64,000 nucleotides of DNA from contig CM077150.1 of the NCBI GenBank assembly GCA_039583875.1, positions 181,912,375 through 181,976,374 of the forward strand. Direction: 5' to 3'. The notes under the pieces were generated by a model that worked only from the letters and a program-made list of their open reading frames with translations, did no database searches and was not told where the DNA came from. The stretch comes from Platanthera guangdongensis. Its lineage: Eukaryota; Streptophyta; Magnoliopsida; Asparagales; Orchidaceae. This document shows, piece after piece, positions 45,936 to 58,500 of the stretch (position 1 is the first letter of the stretch; the number at the start of each line of letters is the position of its first letter). The translations under genes and the position numbers were made by a program.

Positions 45936-48316
45936 TGTAACACCCCAAATCCAAATTTGGGTTCATACTGGGCAACACGGCCTGAAACACGGGCATGTCA
46001 CAGGCTGTGTCCTGCTCGGTTGAGCAGCCTGTCGAGTGCTCGACGAAATGCACTTGACGAGTTCTCGAGAGGGAACACTCCCTGCGACACGGGCATTTCA
46101 GAGGGAGTGTCCTCCTCTAGTTGACGAACTCCACTCGAGTATATGTGATCGACGAATTCTCGAGAGAGCGAGAACACGGCCTGTGACACAGGCGTATCAC
46201 ATGGCCGTATCCTGCTCTATGTACTCGAGTGGGTCTCGATGGGAGGTCTCGAGTAGGCCTCGAGTGTCTCGAGTAAGGCACACGGCCTCGGACACGGTTG
46301 TGTCAGAGGCCGTGTCCTGTCCAATTACTCGAGTGGTTCTCTCGAGTAAGTCTCGAGTGGGTCTCGAGAGCTAGACACGGGCGTGTCTGAAGGCACATGG
46401 CCTATGACATGGCCGTGTCACATGGCCGTGTCCTATTCTGGATAAGTCGGTTCGTGCACCGCTTACGGTATACAGCCTGTGACACGGGTATGTCACAGGG
46501 CGTGTCAGCCAAAAATCAGCCATTTCAGAGAATTCTGTAGCCATTCTTTTCCTTCCTCTGGGATCTGATGGCCCAGGTTTATCCTTGCTGCTTTAAGGCC
46601 GAAATTGAGAGGATAAGTCTCATTTTACCTTTGGCCATTCTCTTTCTAAAAGAGCTAGAGAGAAGGGAGAGCAAGGAGGAGGAGGAGGACTATTAGAAGG
46701 GATCCGACCGCTGGTGGAGCTTCAGAGTTCCGACCTAAGGTCCGAGGCCAGATTTGTGGAGGCTTAGCTATTGCGGTGTTTTACAACTGGCTAGAATTCC
46801 ATGGCTCCAAAGAGGTCGTCAAGGGTAATAATCTTCCATCTTGGACATGTGAAGTCCTTTTTTTGGCATGTGCATGGATTTACCCTCCACCAGAGGGTGG
46901 ACTGTGAAGGGGTTTCCCTTGGGTTGATTCATGGAATCCCTAATAGTTTTGCATATAGATCCAGAAATGTATAGTACAGAATAAACATGTTGTGTGAAGC
47001 CCATCTGGACAGGTTGGTCTGGATTGGTGATGTTTTCATTTGCACACCGAAGAAGACTCCGTGGTTAAACGTGTAGTTTGTGGAGTCGATGGGTTGGACC
47101 TATGAAGGGAAGTAGCAGGAAGTACTGGAGTGGTAGTCCAGGAAAATACCCTTGTGATGCTTGTGTTGTGTGCTATGGCAAGGCCAGTTTTTTGGCAGTG
47201 CAGGATACTGCAGAGTTTGGGCGGAGTTGGGTGCAGAAAGTGAGTTTTGCGGAACCCGCTAAGCGATCGTAAAGGACGCTAGCATGAACTCCCCTTGTTG
47301 ATTGTGAAAGCCATCCTATGGTGGACATTGTGGCTCTTGTGAAGCCAGTCCTTGGTGGATAGTGTGGCTATTGTGAGCTTGATGAGCTCTTGAAAAGGCC
47401 TCGTACCAAATAGGAAAGGTGAAACGACCCATGCCTTATATTGGCCTCGAGTACGTTGGTATTCGGTGATGGCAAGGCAACTTAAGCAATGGGGGGTGGC
47501 TGATCCATACCTATATTATGTCCGTCCGACTTGAAGACCTAAAAGTGCGGTCAATTGGAGCGCATAATGAGAGACTTAGGCCTGCACGCCGGAAAGACTA
47601 AATGCTCAATTTTACCGTCGGGTTTTGGACCTAGAAAGGTGGTGGGACCCTGGTTCGCCGGTACACCAAGAATGTGCCCTGAGTGCACGGATTGTCGAGC
47701 CGCGTGGCTGATGGTTGTGATGGATTGTTTGTGCATGAGAGCATAATGTATGATATATATATCTGTCTATGCATTGCTCTGCCTGCAGGGAAGGAATACC
47801 ACTGCCCCGGGAAAGGGGTAGGGTCGTTATAATTGGTCAGCTGAATGCTGACCATTGCCTTGTTTGCCACCGTTTGGTGGGTTGTCCTTGTATAGGTGCT
47901 GGAGAGCCAAGTGGGACACATTAGGGCTGAAGTACCTGCTGCTGCTACTGCTGCTGCTAGCCCTTGAAGGCTAAGCAAAGAATGTTATGTTTTATTCGTG
48001 TGTGGCCGGCCTGCGCGCCGATTTTTGGAATCCACACTTTTAAAGAGTAACTGTAAGGCCATAAGGCCAAACGATGTTGTATTTGTAGACCTTCCTTCGA
48101 GAGTTGATATATACATGTGGCTGTTTATATATAGTGTGGACATTCATGGTTGGAGTTCAAGTTTATTGTTAAAATCTTCCGCTAGCATACTCTGAGTTAG
48201 GGTGTGATTATGATTTGGTATTAACCTGTAACTTCCCTACCTGTTTTGTGGCATATGGTGTGGGGCCCCGGCCGGACCTTCTATTATATGCGATATGAAC
48301 AGATGGAGACGTTACC
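45936..48316 (+). repeat. Gypsy G2 3' LTR
   Basis: 2381 bases, colinear with 39134-41476 but with many substitutions and several small indels. One is an insertion of about 25 bases near 46440 (GGATAAGTCGGTTCGTGCACC) absent from the 5' copy. The terminal A is changed to C. Confidence 0.9.
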
Positions 48317-48321
48317 ACAAG

Positions 48322-49398
48322 CCTGATCTGAAGCAGCTCGTCTAGTATTATTGGTGCAGATGCAGGTAATAGGTTCAAGGAGATAAGCATGGATGAAGCT
48401 ATTAAGGAAGAAGCTCCAAGCTTGTTGATCCAGGCTTGGTGGATGAAGAACCCCCAGAGGAAAAATTGCCTCAACCCCCAGAGGATGCACCAGATGTTAT
48501 TGAGCCTGCTAGAGGAAGAGCTAGAAATCTAGGGTTTAGATACCTAAGAGATCACCCAGCTGATCAGATAATTGGAGAGCCAGGTGACGATGTGAGAAGC
48601 AGAGGAGGTACTGCTAATGAAATTATGCATCTTAGTTTTCTATCTCAGGTTGATCCAAAGAAGTTTGAAAAGACAAACAATGATGCTTCTTGGATACTGG
48701 CAATGCAAGAGGAGCTCAATTAGTTTGAATGTTGCAAAGTCTAAGAGTTGGTACTCAAGCCCAAGGGACAGAACGTGATCAACATCAAATGGATATTCAG
48801 AAACATGCTGGACGAACACGGATTAATCATCAAGAAGAAAGCCAAACTTGTAGCACAAGGATACCGACAAGAATAAGGGATCTACTTCGATCAGACCTTT
48901 GCTCCAGTTGCTAGGGTCAAGGCGATCCGGTTGTTTCTTGCATATGTTGCCCTTAAAGGCTTCATCGTCTACCAAATGGACGTGAAGTCTGCATTCCTCA
49001 ATGAGAATCTGAAAGATGAAGTATACGTAGCACAACCTCTAAGTTTTATTAATTCTTATTTCCTTGATTATGTTTATTTTTTAAATAAAGCCCTATATTG
49101 TCTGAAACAAGCTCCACGAGCTTGGTATGAGACGTTGTCTAGCTTTCTCCTTGAGAACAAGTTCACAAGAGGAAAGATATACAAGAGATTATTTCTTAGG
49201 GGAGTAAAATGCAAGATTCTACTAGTGCAAATCTATGCCAATGATATTGTTTTTGGCTCTACGGAAGACAACCTTTGCAAGAAGTTTTTTAAACTTATGC
49301 AAGGGAAGTTTGAAATGAGCAGCATGGGAGAGTTGAAGTATTTCTTAGTACTTCAGGTGAAACAATCTGAAGATAGAATTTTCATCTCGCAGACGAAG
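48322..49398 (+). pseudogene. Copia B reverse transcriptase, N-terminal part
   Basis: This resumes copia B after G2. The first 120 bases carry the Ser-rich pol linker. From 48436 the frame is open with RDHPADQIIGEPGDDVRSR and NDASWILAMQEELN, then TAG at 48721-48723 and a stretch needing frame changes (48724-48930). 48931-49398 has [39 protein letters not shown] and VQIYANDIVFGS. The RT active site is YAND, not YVDD, so the first catalytic Asp is lost. The sequence stops inside RIFISQTK, where the LTR at 49399 begins. Confidence 0.88.
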
Positions 49399-51808
49399 TG
49401 TAAGACCCCCCCCCCCCTCTTACCAAGGAGGCACCCGGTCTTATGCCCAGAACCGCCGTCTTACGGTGGCACTAACACACGGGTTAGTCGACACCGCAAC
49501 ATGCCGATTCTGCCGGCTAGTACGATCATATAACCTGTAGGCCAATATGAGAAACAGAAGTATAACGGTAAAAGTAAACCACAACTAGTCCACAGTCACA
49601 GTATATATATATATAAATATATGAAAAGGAAATACATCAGTCCATATGAGTACAGAAGTAAAAAGGGCTTATGCCCAGTACATCATATCAAAATCTCTCT
49701 CTCTCAACTCTAAACAGCGGAAGATAACTATCATCACCAAGTCAACCCACCTGAGGCAACTCTGTGGTAGTAGTGGTAGTAGGTGGTGGTATTAGCTCCT
49801 TACATCCTGTCATCTCGTCCTGCCGGTCATGCTGGTGCTCCATCTCCTTGAGCTCCTAAAAATAGTTTGTTCACCAACCATTAGTCAAAAAACTAAGTCG
49901 TTTCCTCCACACCTCGCCCTATAACTCCTACACACCGTGCAAAAGGATGAAGCAGAGGACAACAAGGGGTAACAAGTGTAAACAGGTGGCAGTTGCACTA
50001 TACTAACAAGTATATGAGGAGTAATAGTAGTTCTACTGTAGCAGTTCTATGTAAGAAGTACAAGTGCAGTAAGTAAAGTATAAAACTGAAGTAAGTAAGA
50101 CAAGTGAAGTAAAATGCAGTACGGTAAAGTAAGTAAAGAACTGAAAGTAAGAGCAGGAAAGTAAAACTATGCTACCACTACTCTACCATCACAAATCGTA
50201 CCTTAACTTATAAAAATGCCCATACAAATTTATAAGTTAAGGTTTCCAGGAAATTTAACTTATCATATAAAAGAGCCCACACTAATTTAAATGATAAGGA
50301 TCTATGAAGCGTATGACCTAATATGAATGAATGTTTCTGATGCAATTTATGCAACATGCAAGTGCAACTCACACACAACGACTATATGATCACAGATCTT
50401 TAGTTCCCACTTTTTGAGAGCTAGCTTCACTCTCAGGTACCATCGCTGTGGCTACGACAGTAGTGGAGCGGGCATCTCCACTTCTAGGCCTGTATGCACA
50501 CTACCAAACCTTAGACCCCTCTCATACGCCTCTGTACACGTCCTAGGTGCACTCTAGAGTCCATGCATACGTACTTTGCTGACAACCCGTCAGTCTTGTT
50601 GGGTCGGGTGTGCGTTATCGGGGGTCATCCTCCAGACCGCAGTGTAAAACAACCCACTGGCCCCTCAAACCTTCACACCCGCCTGGTTCATCGTACTGCC
50701 ATCGGTGTGACGATCGGCCAGTACCGCATGACCCGACACTATATTTATGCACATGCAAGTATTTCATCCCGAGCCTTCCGCTCGCAGGACCAACCTGTCC
50801 TGAATCCCTCAAACCCTTCACGGGTGAGCCTGCAACATATATCCCTCCAACCCATCTCGGGTGAGAACGCACAATAGTGCCTTTATTCAAAATCCCTCAA
50901 ACCCGTCATGGGCAAGAATGAACCACAATGTCCTAACCTTTTTTTACTACTCTTGTCTACGAGTTATTATACTTAGTGATTTAAGGTTAATCCCAGGACT
51001 GCCCAGGGTATACCCGGTGAAGGGCTCTCGGGGGCACTAGGAACTACGATGAGATTACGCCCAAAGCTCCCTTTCTCAAGGATATTTACTTTAGTTGATG
51101 ACTACCCATAATTCGCCCCCAACTCTCGTTATTACTCTTGAGTGATCCTAATGACTTAAGGTGTTCTCAGAAGGGCGACGGTCTTCCGCTGACCTCCACT
51201 CCAGTTGTTATCCAAGGGCTTGCACTTTACTCTCGTCACTAAGACAACTCTACCCACCAGGGTCATATTCCAATTGAAGTCTCTAGCTCATTTATTGATC
51301 TATCCCCCGGTGGTCCTTATAACATGACCTACTTACACTATGCGCAACCCATGACCTAATACCACCCCGAAATGAAACTTCAATTCCTCGGCCACCTGCC
51401 CCTAATTATTTATCCTAGGATGGTATGGACTAATGGAGTGAGCCTATTGATTTTCATAATTTTCTTAAGTCATTAAGTCCTCTAATTAAATCATTTAATT
51501 AATCCCCTAGGTCATTTAATACATGAAGTATCACAATTCATAATCCACTGACCTAAGGAATTTTTTCTGAGTTGCATCTTGGTAAAATATAGTTGTCTAC
51601 CAAAATTTTTAATGTTCCTTTGATTATTCCTATTTATTCCTTAATTAATACAAAACTCACACAATTATTATTTTCCAAATGAAGTATAAGGAATACATTA
51701 CTAAAAATTATAGGAAAATTACAGAGCATATATATCATTAATTTAAGGCTAATGACAGAGTTTCATCAACCTCTATGATGTAATGACCTACCAATTTCAA
51801 TTCTTAAT
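49399..51808 (-). mobile_element. Gypsy-type LTR or LTR-containing remnant inside copia B RT
   Basis: It begins TGTAAGACC followed by a run of 12 C, at a precise break in copia B RT. Landmarks near the start (a GCCCAGTACATCA segment and CAGCGGAAGATAAC) are, in reverse complement, like the last 300 bases of the G1 and G0 LTRs (AATCTTCCGCT, GGCCATAAGGCCATG). I therefore favour the minus strand, but TGTAA ends are symmetric. There is no coding domain in 2410 bases. AT-rich GTAAGTAAAGTA-type simple repeats lie at 50060-50170. It is interrupted by copia C and resumes at 63918. Its far end is outside the window. Confidence 0.6.
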
Positions 51809-53380
51809 TGTTGGAACACCCTATTACTAATTTGGGTCAGGATCACTATGTCTCTAGGATTCTATGTTTTGACCTTCTGTATAGATTATAGGTCAATTAG
51901 AATTGAGTCTAAGGGATCAGGAGTCTAGGTTTGAAAGCTGCCCTGAAGATCCAAGTTTTTCTGGAGACTAAGTCCAAATCGTCGAGCTCAGCACGACGTT
52001 TCGTCGAACTCTGGTCGACGATCGTCTAGCTCAACTTTGGCAGATCGTCGAGCTCCATTCGACGATCGCTGAGCTCAAGCCTCTCAATATCGTCGAGCTC
52101 TGGTCGACGATCGCTGAGCTCAACTTCTCAATATCGTCGAACTCCATTCGACGATCGCTGAGCTCAGGTCGACGATTTTGGCCCTGTACTGGATCTTTAT
52201 CTCTGAGCTCAGTTCGACGATCTTTGAGCTCAGATCGACGATTTCTTTGCTGCTTGCTTTCTCCAGTTCGCTGAGCTCAGCTCGACGATGGCAGAGCTCA
52301 GTTCGACGATTTCAGTTGATCTTCAGAATTCAAATTCAAATCAGATAGAAGTTATTCTGCATTTAAGTCAGAAGATCTGCCAGCCGTTTTCATTTAATTC
52401 TGGAGCAAGTTTCAAGGGATTTTTCAAGGAATATATCAGTGGACTTTCCCTCAGAACATCTTATGCAATTAAGGCTGTAATTAATTCAGACCAACGGCTA
52501 TCTTTGACAGAGCAATTTTCCTATTGAGATTCAGAGAATAAAAGAGAGAATGTTTTTGAACCAGAGAGACAATACATACAGATTAAAAAGAACAAGGACA
52601 CCTCTCAATACTCAGAGACTCTGGAAAATTTTCTGTCATCAAGAATTCAGAAGAACACTCATCAAGAGATCAAGCTTTCAAATCTTAAGATCTCTTCAGC
52701 TCTCAAGTGTTCAAGGCCAACATCACTTCAAGACTCCAGACACACAACATTTCAGCTTGCTGAAATCATCCTTTGCTGGAGATCTATCTTTGAAGGCCTA
52801 TCACCCTCAGCAAAGCTCATCTTCCTGAAGACTTCAAGGACTCAGGGGGAGCTTTGACAACATCACTGAATCCACATAGTCTTCTCAGTTGCTTGAGAAA
52901 GAGAAGACTGCCATACTCTCTCAACCCCTCACTGTAAAGGGTTTTTCAAACTCCCTTCAAAAGTTTGAAGTTGGTTTTTGAGCACCTTGTCAAAAGCTCA
53001 TTGGTGGCAAGACACCTGATCAAAAAATCTGTTTTGCTTTTTGAGCACCTTATCAAAAGCTCATTGGTGCCCAGGACACCTGATCAACTCATCCTGCAGT
53101 GGATTCCTACCTAGGGTGGTAGAAGAGTGGATGTACCCAAGTTGGGGAACCACTATATTTCCTTGTGTTTCTGGTTGTGCATGTTTTTCTTTTGTTTCTG
53201 GCCTAGATTCTTTTGTGCATTGCTTAGGTTTTGTGGTTTATTTTATTTCTGCTTCCCTGCTCACACTCATTACAACAATTGTTGTAAAGCTTTGCAAAAG
53301 ATTTTCTTTGTGTTTTAAAAAGCACCATATACTCTATTCACCCCCCCTCTAGAGTATATCAGATCTAGTTTCCCCTTTCA
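51809..53380 (+). repeat. Copia C 5' LTR
   Basis: 1572 bases, TGTTGGAACACC to CCCTTTCA. The end (ACTCTATTCACCCC..GTATATCAGATCTAG) parallels that of copia A. A TCGTCGA palindrome cluster is at 51980-52312. The small open frames downstream of it occur in both LTRs and have no recognised product. By eye I count about half a dozen differences from the 3' LTR, mostly one-base indels. Confidence 0.96.
51980..52312. repeat. TCGTCGA palindrome cluster in copia C 5' LTR
   Basis: About 18 half-sites form pairs such as TCGTCGAAC, TCT, GGTCGACGA (21 bases). CGATCGCTGAGCTCA links many of them, and the last sites are GAGCTCAGTTCGACGAT units. The same cluster is in the 3' LTR at 62513-62846. Confidence 0.9.
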
Positions 53381-53382
53381 AT

Positions 53383-53394
53383 TGGTATCAGAGC
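53383..53394 (+). other. Copia C primer binding site
   Basis: TGGTATCAGAGC starts after TTTCA plus the two bases AT and is complementary to initiator tRNA-Met. The AT between LTR end and primer site is the same AT found at the outer end of the 3' LTR. A leader of about 115 bases follows. Confidence 0.95.
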
Positions 53395-53509
53395 AGGTTG
53401 GTTAAACATACCATATCTGTTTGGTTGTACAGGCTAACACCTGAACCCCAAAGATCCCAAACTAGATCCTTCTTTTATTTTGTATTATTAGATTCAGCTT
53501 GCACAAATC

Positions 53510-55562
53510 ATGGCCCAAAACAAAGATTATGCTAAGCACCAGACCTCCAGTGTGCAATCTGTCAAAGTTTGCACTTTGGAAGGCAAGGATTAAACTCTAC
53601 ATGAATTCAATTGACGAAGATATTTTTAATTCTGTTTTGACAGTGTGCCCAAGACCTCCAGAGAGCACAAGCACAAATGCAGTCCCACCTCCATCAGGAA
53701 CAGATGCTGACATTAAAAGATGGAAAGTAGCTGATGCCAAGGCAATGAACATTCTAGCTCAGACAATGTCAGATGACATTTTTCAGAAGGTAGCTGAATG
53801 TAATTCAGCCAAGGAGATCTGGGACAAGCTCTCAGAAATTGTCTCTGGCTCAGCTGATGAGAGAAAGGACAGAAGATCTCATCTCATCTCCCAATATGAG
53901 AACTTCAAGAAGGGAGAAACTGAGTCAGTGGGAGACATGTACAATAGATTGAGTCTAATTGTCAGTGAACTGAGGACATTAGATAAAGAAATCTCACTGA
54001 CAGAACTCAATGACAAGATCCTAATGTGCTTCCCCAGCACTTGGGATTCAAGAATCTGGCCAATTAAAGATGCCAGAAGCCTAAATGAGATCACCACTGA
54101 AGCCTTGTTGGGAAAGCTCAAATCTTATGAGCTACTCATCAAGAACAGAGAAGAAGAACAGAAGGCTGCTTCTCCAGCCACAAGAAAGGAGAAGACTATT
54201 GCATTCAAGGCAGCTGAGGATCTGCCTGAAGAAAAGGCCACAAGCAATGATGAACTTCTCAGCCTATTGGCCAAAAGATTCTATAAGATGGCCAGGAAGG
54301 ACCTCAGAAGAAGATCATACAAGGAGCAAGACAAGCCAAGGTATGACAAGTCCATTGGCAATAACAAAGATATCATCTGCTTTGGTTGCAGGAAACCAGG
54401 GCATATAGTTCCTGACTGTCCAGAGAATAAGAACAAGGACAGAAGGAAAGAAAAGAAAGAAGAAAGGAGAAGGACTCCAAAAGGCATGGAACAACAAACC
54501 TTCCACCAGCAAAAATAAGCACACAAGGAAAGGATTTGTTGCTGAATCCTGGAGTGAGACTGAAGAAGAGTCAGAGACCTCTTCCAGCTCAAGTGATGAT
54601 GAGGATGATGCAGAGGAAAAGGAGTTTTGCATGATGGCAATCAATGCCTCACAGAACAACTCAGAAGAAGAGGAGTCAGAGTCAGACTCAGAGACTCAAC
54701 CAGAAGAAGATCAGGTAATCAGCTCTTTTGATTTTACCTCAGAAGATTTTAAGCTTGAATTTAAAGCACTATGTTTAGATCTGCTAAAGTCTGAGAAAGA
54801 GATCATCTCTCTCAGAAATCAATTATCTGAACAAAGTGGTTTAAAATCAGAAAATCTCAAACTCTCTCAGGAGTTGGAGAACTATAGGGAACAGATAGCT
54901 TCACTGAAGAGTGAGCTCTCTGAGGCCAAGAAGCTTGAAGAATCTCTCAATGGGAGAAGCATCAAGCTGATGGACATCACAAGCACAGTGAACTCAAGAT
55001 TCAACAGTACACTGGGCTTGGGTGCCTCATCCAGTCAACCTATTGTTCTAACAACCCCTATCAAGTTCATTTCTGACAAGGGAAAGGGAGTTGTAGAGGT
55101 TGCCAGGAAGAATTCTGATCTGCCTCAGAAAACTAAAGTCCAACACAAATCGTCGAACGGAGATCGACGATCGCCGAACGCAGCTCGACGATCTCAGGGA
55201 ATATCGTCGAACGCAGGTCGACGATCTCAGCCAAGATCGTCGAACGCGGCTCGACGATCCATATACCTGACCTCAGCCATAGTCGACCGTCGAACGGAGC
55301 TCGACGATCTGACCCAAGATCGTCGAACTCAGCTCCAAGATCGTCGAACAGAGGTCAGAGCACTGGAAAAATTTTCAAGGGCAAGTCAAAATTGAATCCT
55401 GAGGGTTCTTCATCCCAAACATTTAACCCTTATACTGAATGGATTTTACCTCCAAGGAGATATCATCCTGAAGGATATAAGAGTCAGCCAGGGATATCTT
55501 TTATTTCTGAGTTTAAAGGTTATCAACCTAGGCCCAAGGTAAACTGGGTCAAAAACAAGTGA
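53510..55562 (+). pseudogene. Copia C gag (three single-base frameshifts)
   Basis: The ATG at 53510 starts MAQNKDYA, matching the copia A gag start. One extra base near 53535 moves the rest to another frame. The gag body has KARIKLYMNSIDEDIF, DDIFQKVAECNSAKEIWDK and HLISQYENFKKGE, then the CCHC knuckle CFGCRKPGHIVPDC near 54379-54420. A second shift is near 54487. An acidic Ser/Glu region and a coiled-coil-like segment (54760-54950) follow, then palindrome-encoded SSN..RR repeats (55148-55345) with a third shift near 55280. It ends FNPYTEW, PPRRYHPEGYKSQPG and WVKNK with TGA at 55560. No substitution-type stop is seen. The likely role is particle formation and RNA packaging. Confidence 0.9.
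55148..55345 (+). repeat. In-frame palindromes encoding SSN..RR units in copia C gag
   Basis: At least four units of TCGTCGAAC or TCGCCGAAC, a three-base centre and GnTCGACGA lie in phase as codons for Ser-Ser-Asn, one or two variable residues, Arg-Arg. Examples are SSNGDRR, SPNAARR, SSNAGRR and SSNAARR. Three further half-palindromes follow the frameshift near 55280. Confidence 0.92.
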
Positions 55563-55563
55563 A

Positions 55564-58500
55564 TTGCTTTATGTGCAGATGAAGACCTATCCAACATCTA
55601 ACCAGCAATGGTATTTGGATAGTGGGTGCTCCAAGCACATGACAGGGAACAAGGACAACCTCAATTCCTTTAAAGCCAAGCTTGGACCCAAAGTTATCTT
55701 TGGTGATTCCAACTTTGGACAAACTAAAGGATATGGAGCAGTCCAGATTGGTTCTGTAACCTTCAAGAAGGTAGCATATGTGGAAGGACTGAAGCACAAC
55801 CTAATCAGCATCAGTCAGCTGTGTGATGAAGGCTACCAGGTGAACTTCAGCAAAACTTCATGCAAAATCAAATCAGAGGACAACACAACTGTGTTAACAG
55901 GTAAAAGGAAAGGTAACATCTACCTTGTAGATTTTCTTTCAACTTCTATAGACATCTGCTTATTCAATTCAGTTTATAGACCAAATGTTTTATGGCATAA
56001 GAGATTAGGACACCTAAACCTTAGAACTATTGCTAGGCTATCCAAGGACAACCTTGTTAGAGGACTACCTTCTGGCCCCTACAAGAAGGAAGGACTTTGC
56101 AAGGCTTGTCAATTAGGCAAGCAAACTAAAAACAGCTTTAAGTCACTTAATAAGAGTGATTCACCTAGGATATTGTATCTGTTACACATGGATCTATTTG
56201 GACCCATCACAGTACAAAGCCTAGGAGGGAAATCCTACACTTTAGTGATTGTAGATGACTTCTCCAGATTCACTTGGGTGTTCTTTCTAAGGAAGAAGTC
56301 TGATAACTTTAAGTGTCTGACAGAGTTTCTCAAATGTATAAAGATTGAGTTCAATACTCACATTGCCCTGATCAGAAGTGATCATGGGACAGAGTTTGAT
56401 TCTCTTCTTATGCAAGAGTTCTGTCAGAGTGAAGGGATCAGGCACACTTTCTCAGCTCCTAGAACTCCTCAACAAAATGGGGTAGCTGAAAGGAAAAATA
56501 GAACCCTTATTGAATCTGCCACCACATTGTTGTCAGATGCTCATCTACCTCTATCCTTTGGGCAGAGGCAGTAAACACCTCCAACTATGTGCTGAACAGG
56601 AGTCTGATACATAAACTGAAGGGAAAGACTCCCTATGAATTACTCAAAGGGAAGAAACCTAAAGTTGACTATTTCAAAATTTTTGGTTGCATTTGTTATA
56701 TTCACAATAATGATAAGAAACATCTAGCAAAATTTCAAGCCAAAGCTGATGAAGGAGTGTTTCTGGGATACTCCATGATCAGCAAGGCATATAGGGTTTA
56801 TAATAAATCATCATTGAAAATTGAGGAATCTGTTCATGTCTCTTTTGATGAAACTAACATGTCTTTCAAGGAGAAGATTTCTTCTACCATAGAACCTTTG
56901 CAGGAACACTCTCTAGTTGAAGATATGAACAAGCTACAGGTTGCTCAAGAGGATGAAAGCAGTGAAGATGAAAGCAATGCTCAACATATTGAAGCTCAGC
57001 TTGAAGAGCCAGTTGTTGTACCACAAGAGGAAACAACAACACAGGTTGATGAACAATCAACAACCCCTGTTGATTTAGTAACATCCAGAGACCATCCAAT
57101 TACCCAAATAATTGGAGAACTCTCAGCTGGTGTGCAAACCAGAAATCAGGTCAACCAAAACCTGTTGCACACCTGCTTCCTTTCTCAAATTGAACCTCAG
57201 TCCATTCAAGATGCAGAGCAAGATCCACACTGGATCATTGCCATGCAAGAGGAGCTGCATCAATTTGAGAGGAACAAAGTATGGGAACTAGTGCCAAAGC
57301 CTAAGGATCATTCCATTGTTGGAACAAAATGGGTATTCAGAAACAAACTGGATGATCAAGGAGTAATAGTAAGGAACAAGCAAGGCTAGTTGCCCAAGGA
57401 TATTCTCAAGAAGAAGGAATTGACTACGACCAGACCTTTGCACCTGTTGCAAGATTAGAAGCCATCAGGATTTTCTTAGCTTATGCAGCTCACAAAGGCT
57501 TCAAAGTTTATCAAATGGATGTCAAGAGTGCCTTCTTAAATGGAGACATCAAAGAGGAAGTCTATGTCAGACAACCTCCAGGTTTTATCTCTCCAACTCA
57601 TCCTGATTTTGTTTTTAAATTGAATAAAGCATTATATGGTCTCAAGCAAGCTCCCAGAGCATGGTATGAGACCCTAGCATGCTTTCTCTTGAAAAATGAT
57701 TTTATAAGGGGTAGAGTAGACCAAACTCTTTTCATTAGAACCCATAAGTCCCATACCCTACTAGTACAAATTTATGTAGACGATATCATTTTTGGTTCTA
57801 CTGACTCAAAACTATGCAGAAGGTTTTCTAACCTAATGCATTCTAAATTTGAGATGAGTAGCATGGGTGAGCTATCCTTCTTCCTAGGATTGCAAGTCAA
57901 ACAACATGCTGAGGGCATCTTTATTTCTCAAACCAAATATGCTAATGAGCTGGTTAAGAAATTTGGCATGTCTGAGGCATCTTGCATGAAAACACCCATG
58001 CCTACCAATGCTGTATTGGATGCTGATGAACATGGGAAACCTGTTGATCAGACAACATATAGAGCAATGATTGGCTCTTTACTGTACTTACAGCTAGTAG
58101 ACCAGATATAATGTTTGCTACATGTATATGTGCTAGATTCCAAGTTAGCCCTAGAGAGTCACACCTCACATTAGTAAAGAGGATTCTTAGGTATGTGAAG
58201 AGTTGTCCAAATCTAGGACTCTGGTATCCAAAAGATTCAGCATTTGAGTTAACTGGATTCTCTGATGCTGATTATGCTGGATGCAGAATTGACAGGAAAA
58301 GCACCAGTGGAACTTGTCAGTTCCTTGGTGATAGACTTGTCTCCTGGTTTTGCAAGAAACAAACATCTGTGTCAACTTCCACTGCTGAAGCTGAATACAT
58401 GGCTGCAGGCAGTTGTTGTTCACAAATATTGTGGATTCAAAATCAACTCCTAGACTATGGTTACAACTTAGAGAAGTCAAAAATATTTTGTGACAATACA

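Larger units (their letters stand above)
39134..48316 (+). mobile_element. Gypsy G2: degraded full-length Ty3/gypsy element
   Basis: A 9183-base element with LTRs 39134-41476 and 45936-48316, tRNA-Met primer site, damaged gag and pol, and a polypurine tract. The flanks are ATAAG (39129-39133) and ACAAG (48317-48321), a 5-bp duplication with one difference. The final base of the 3' LTR is also changed (GTTACC for GTTACA). Removing the element rejoins the copia B frame between VVFDEI and the downstream pol linker. Gag and pol are related to G1 but the LTRs are largely different. The LTR pair is visibly more diverged than that of G1, so it is older. Confidence 0.92.
27218..49398 (+). mobile_element. 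Copia B: old Sirevirus-like Ty1/copia remnant hosting G1 and G2
   Basis: Four colinear segments on the plus strand encode gag (27218-28992), protease (about 29039-29423), integrase (38262-39133) and reverse transcriptase (48322-49398). They are separated by gypsy G1 (29424-38256) and gypsy G2 (39134-48316) and cut in RT by the LTR that starts at 49399. No LTR of copia B is identified, so both ends are missing or beyond recognition. Two CCHC knuckles in gag suggest a Sirevirus-type element. It is the oldest layer of the right-hand nest. Confidence 0.85.

Noticed and set aside
49399..51808. A host gene or promoter in the 2.4 kb between copia B and copia C
   Set aside because: The segment starts with a gypsy LTR terminus exactly at the break in copia B RT and has no credible coding frame.
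52288..52828. Two open frames of about 80-90 codons in the copia C 5' LTR, repeated at 62822-63362
   Set aside because: They lie in LTR sequence, overlap the palindrome cluster and have no known domain. Repetition is explained by the LTR pair.
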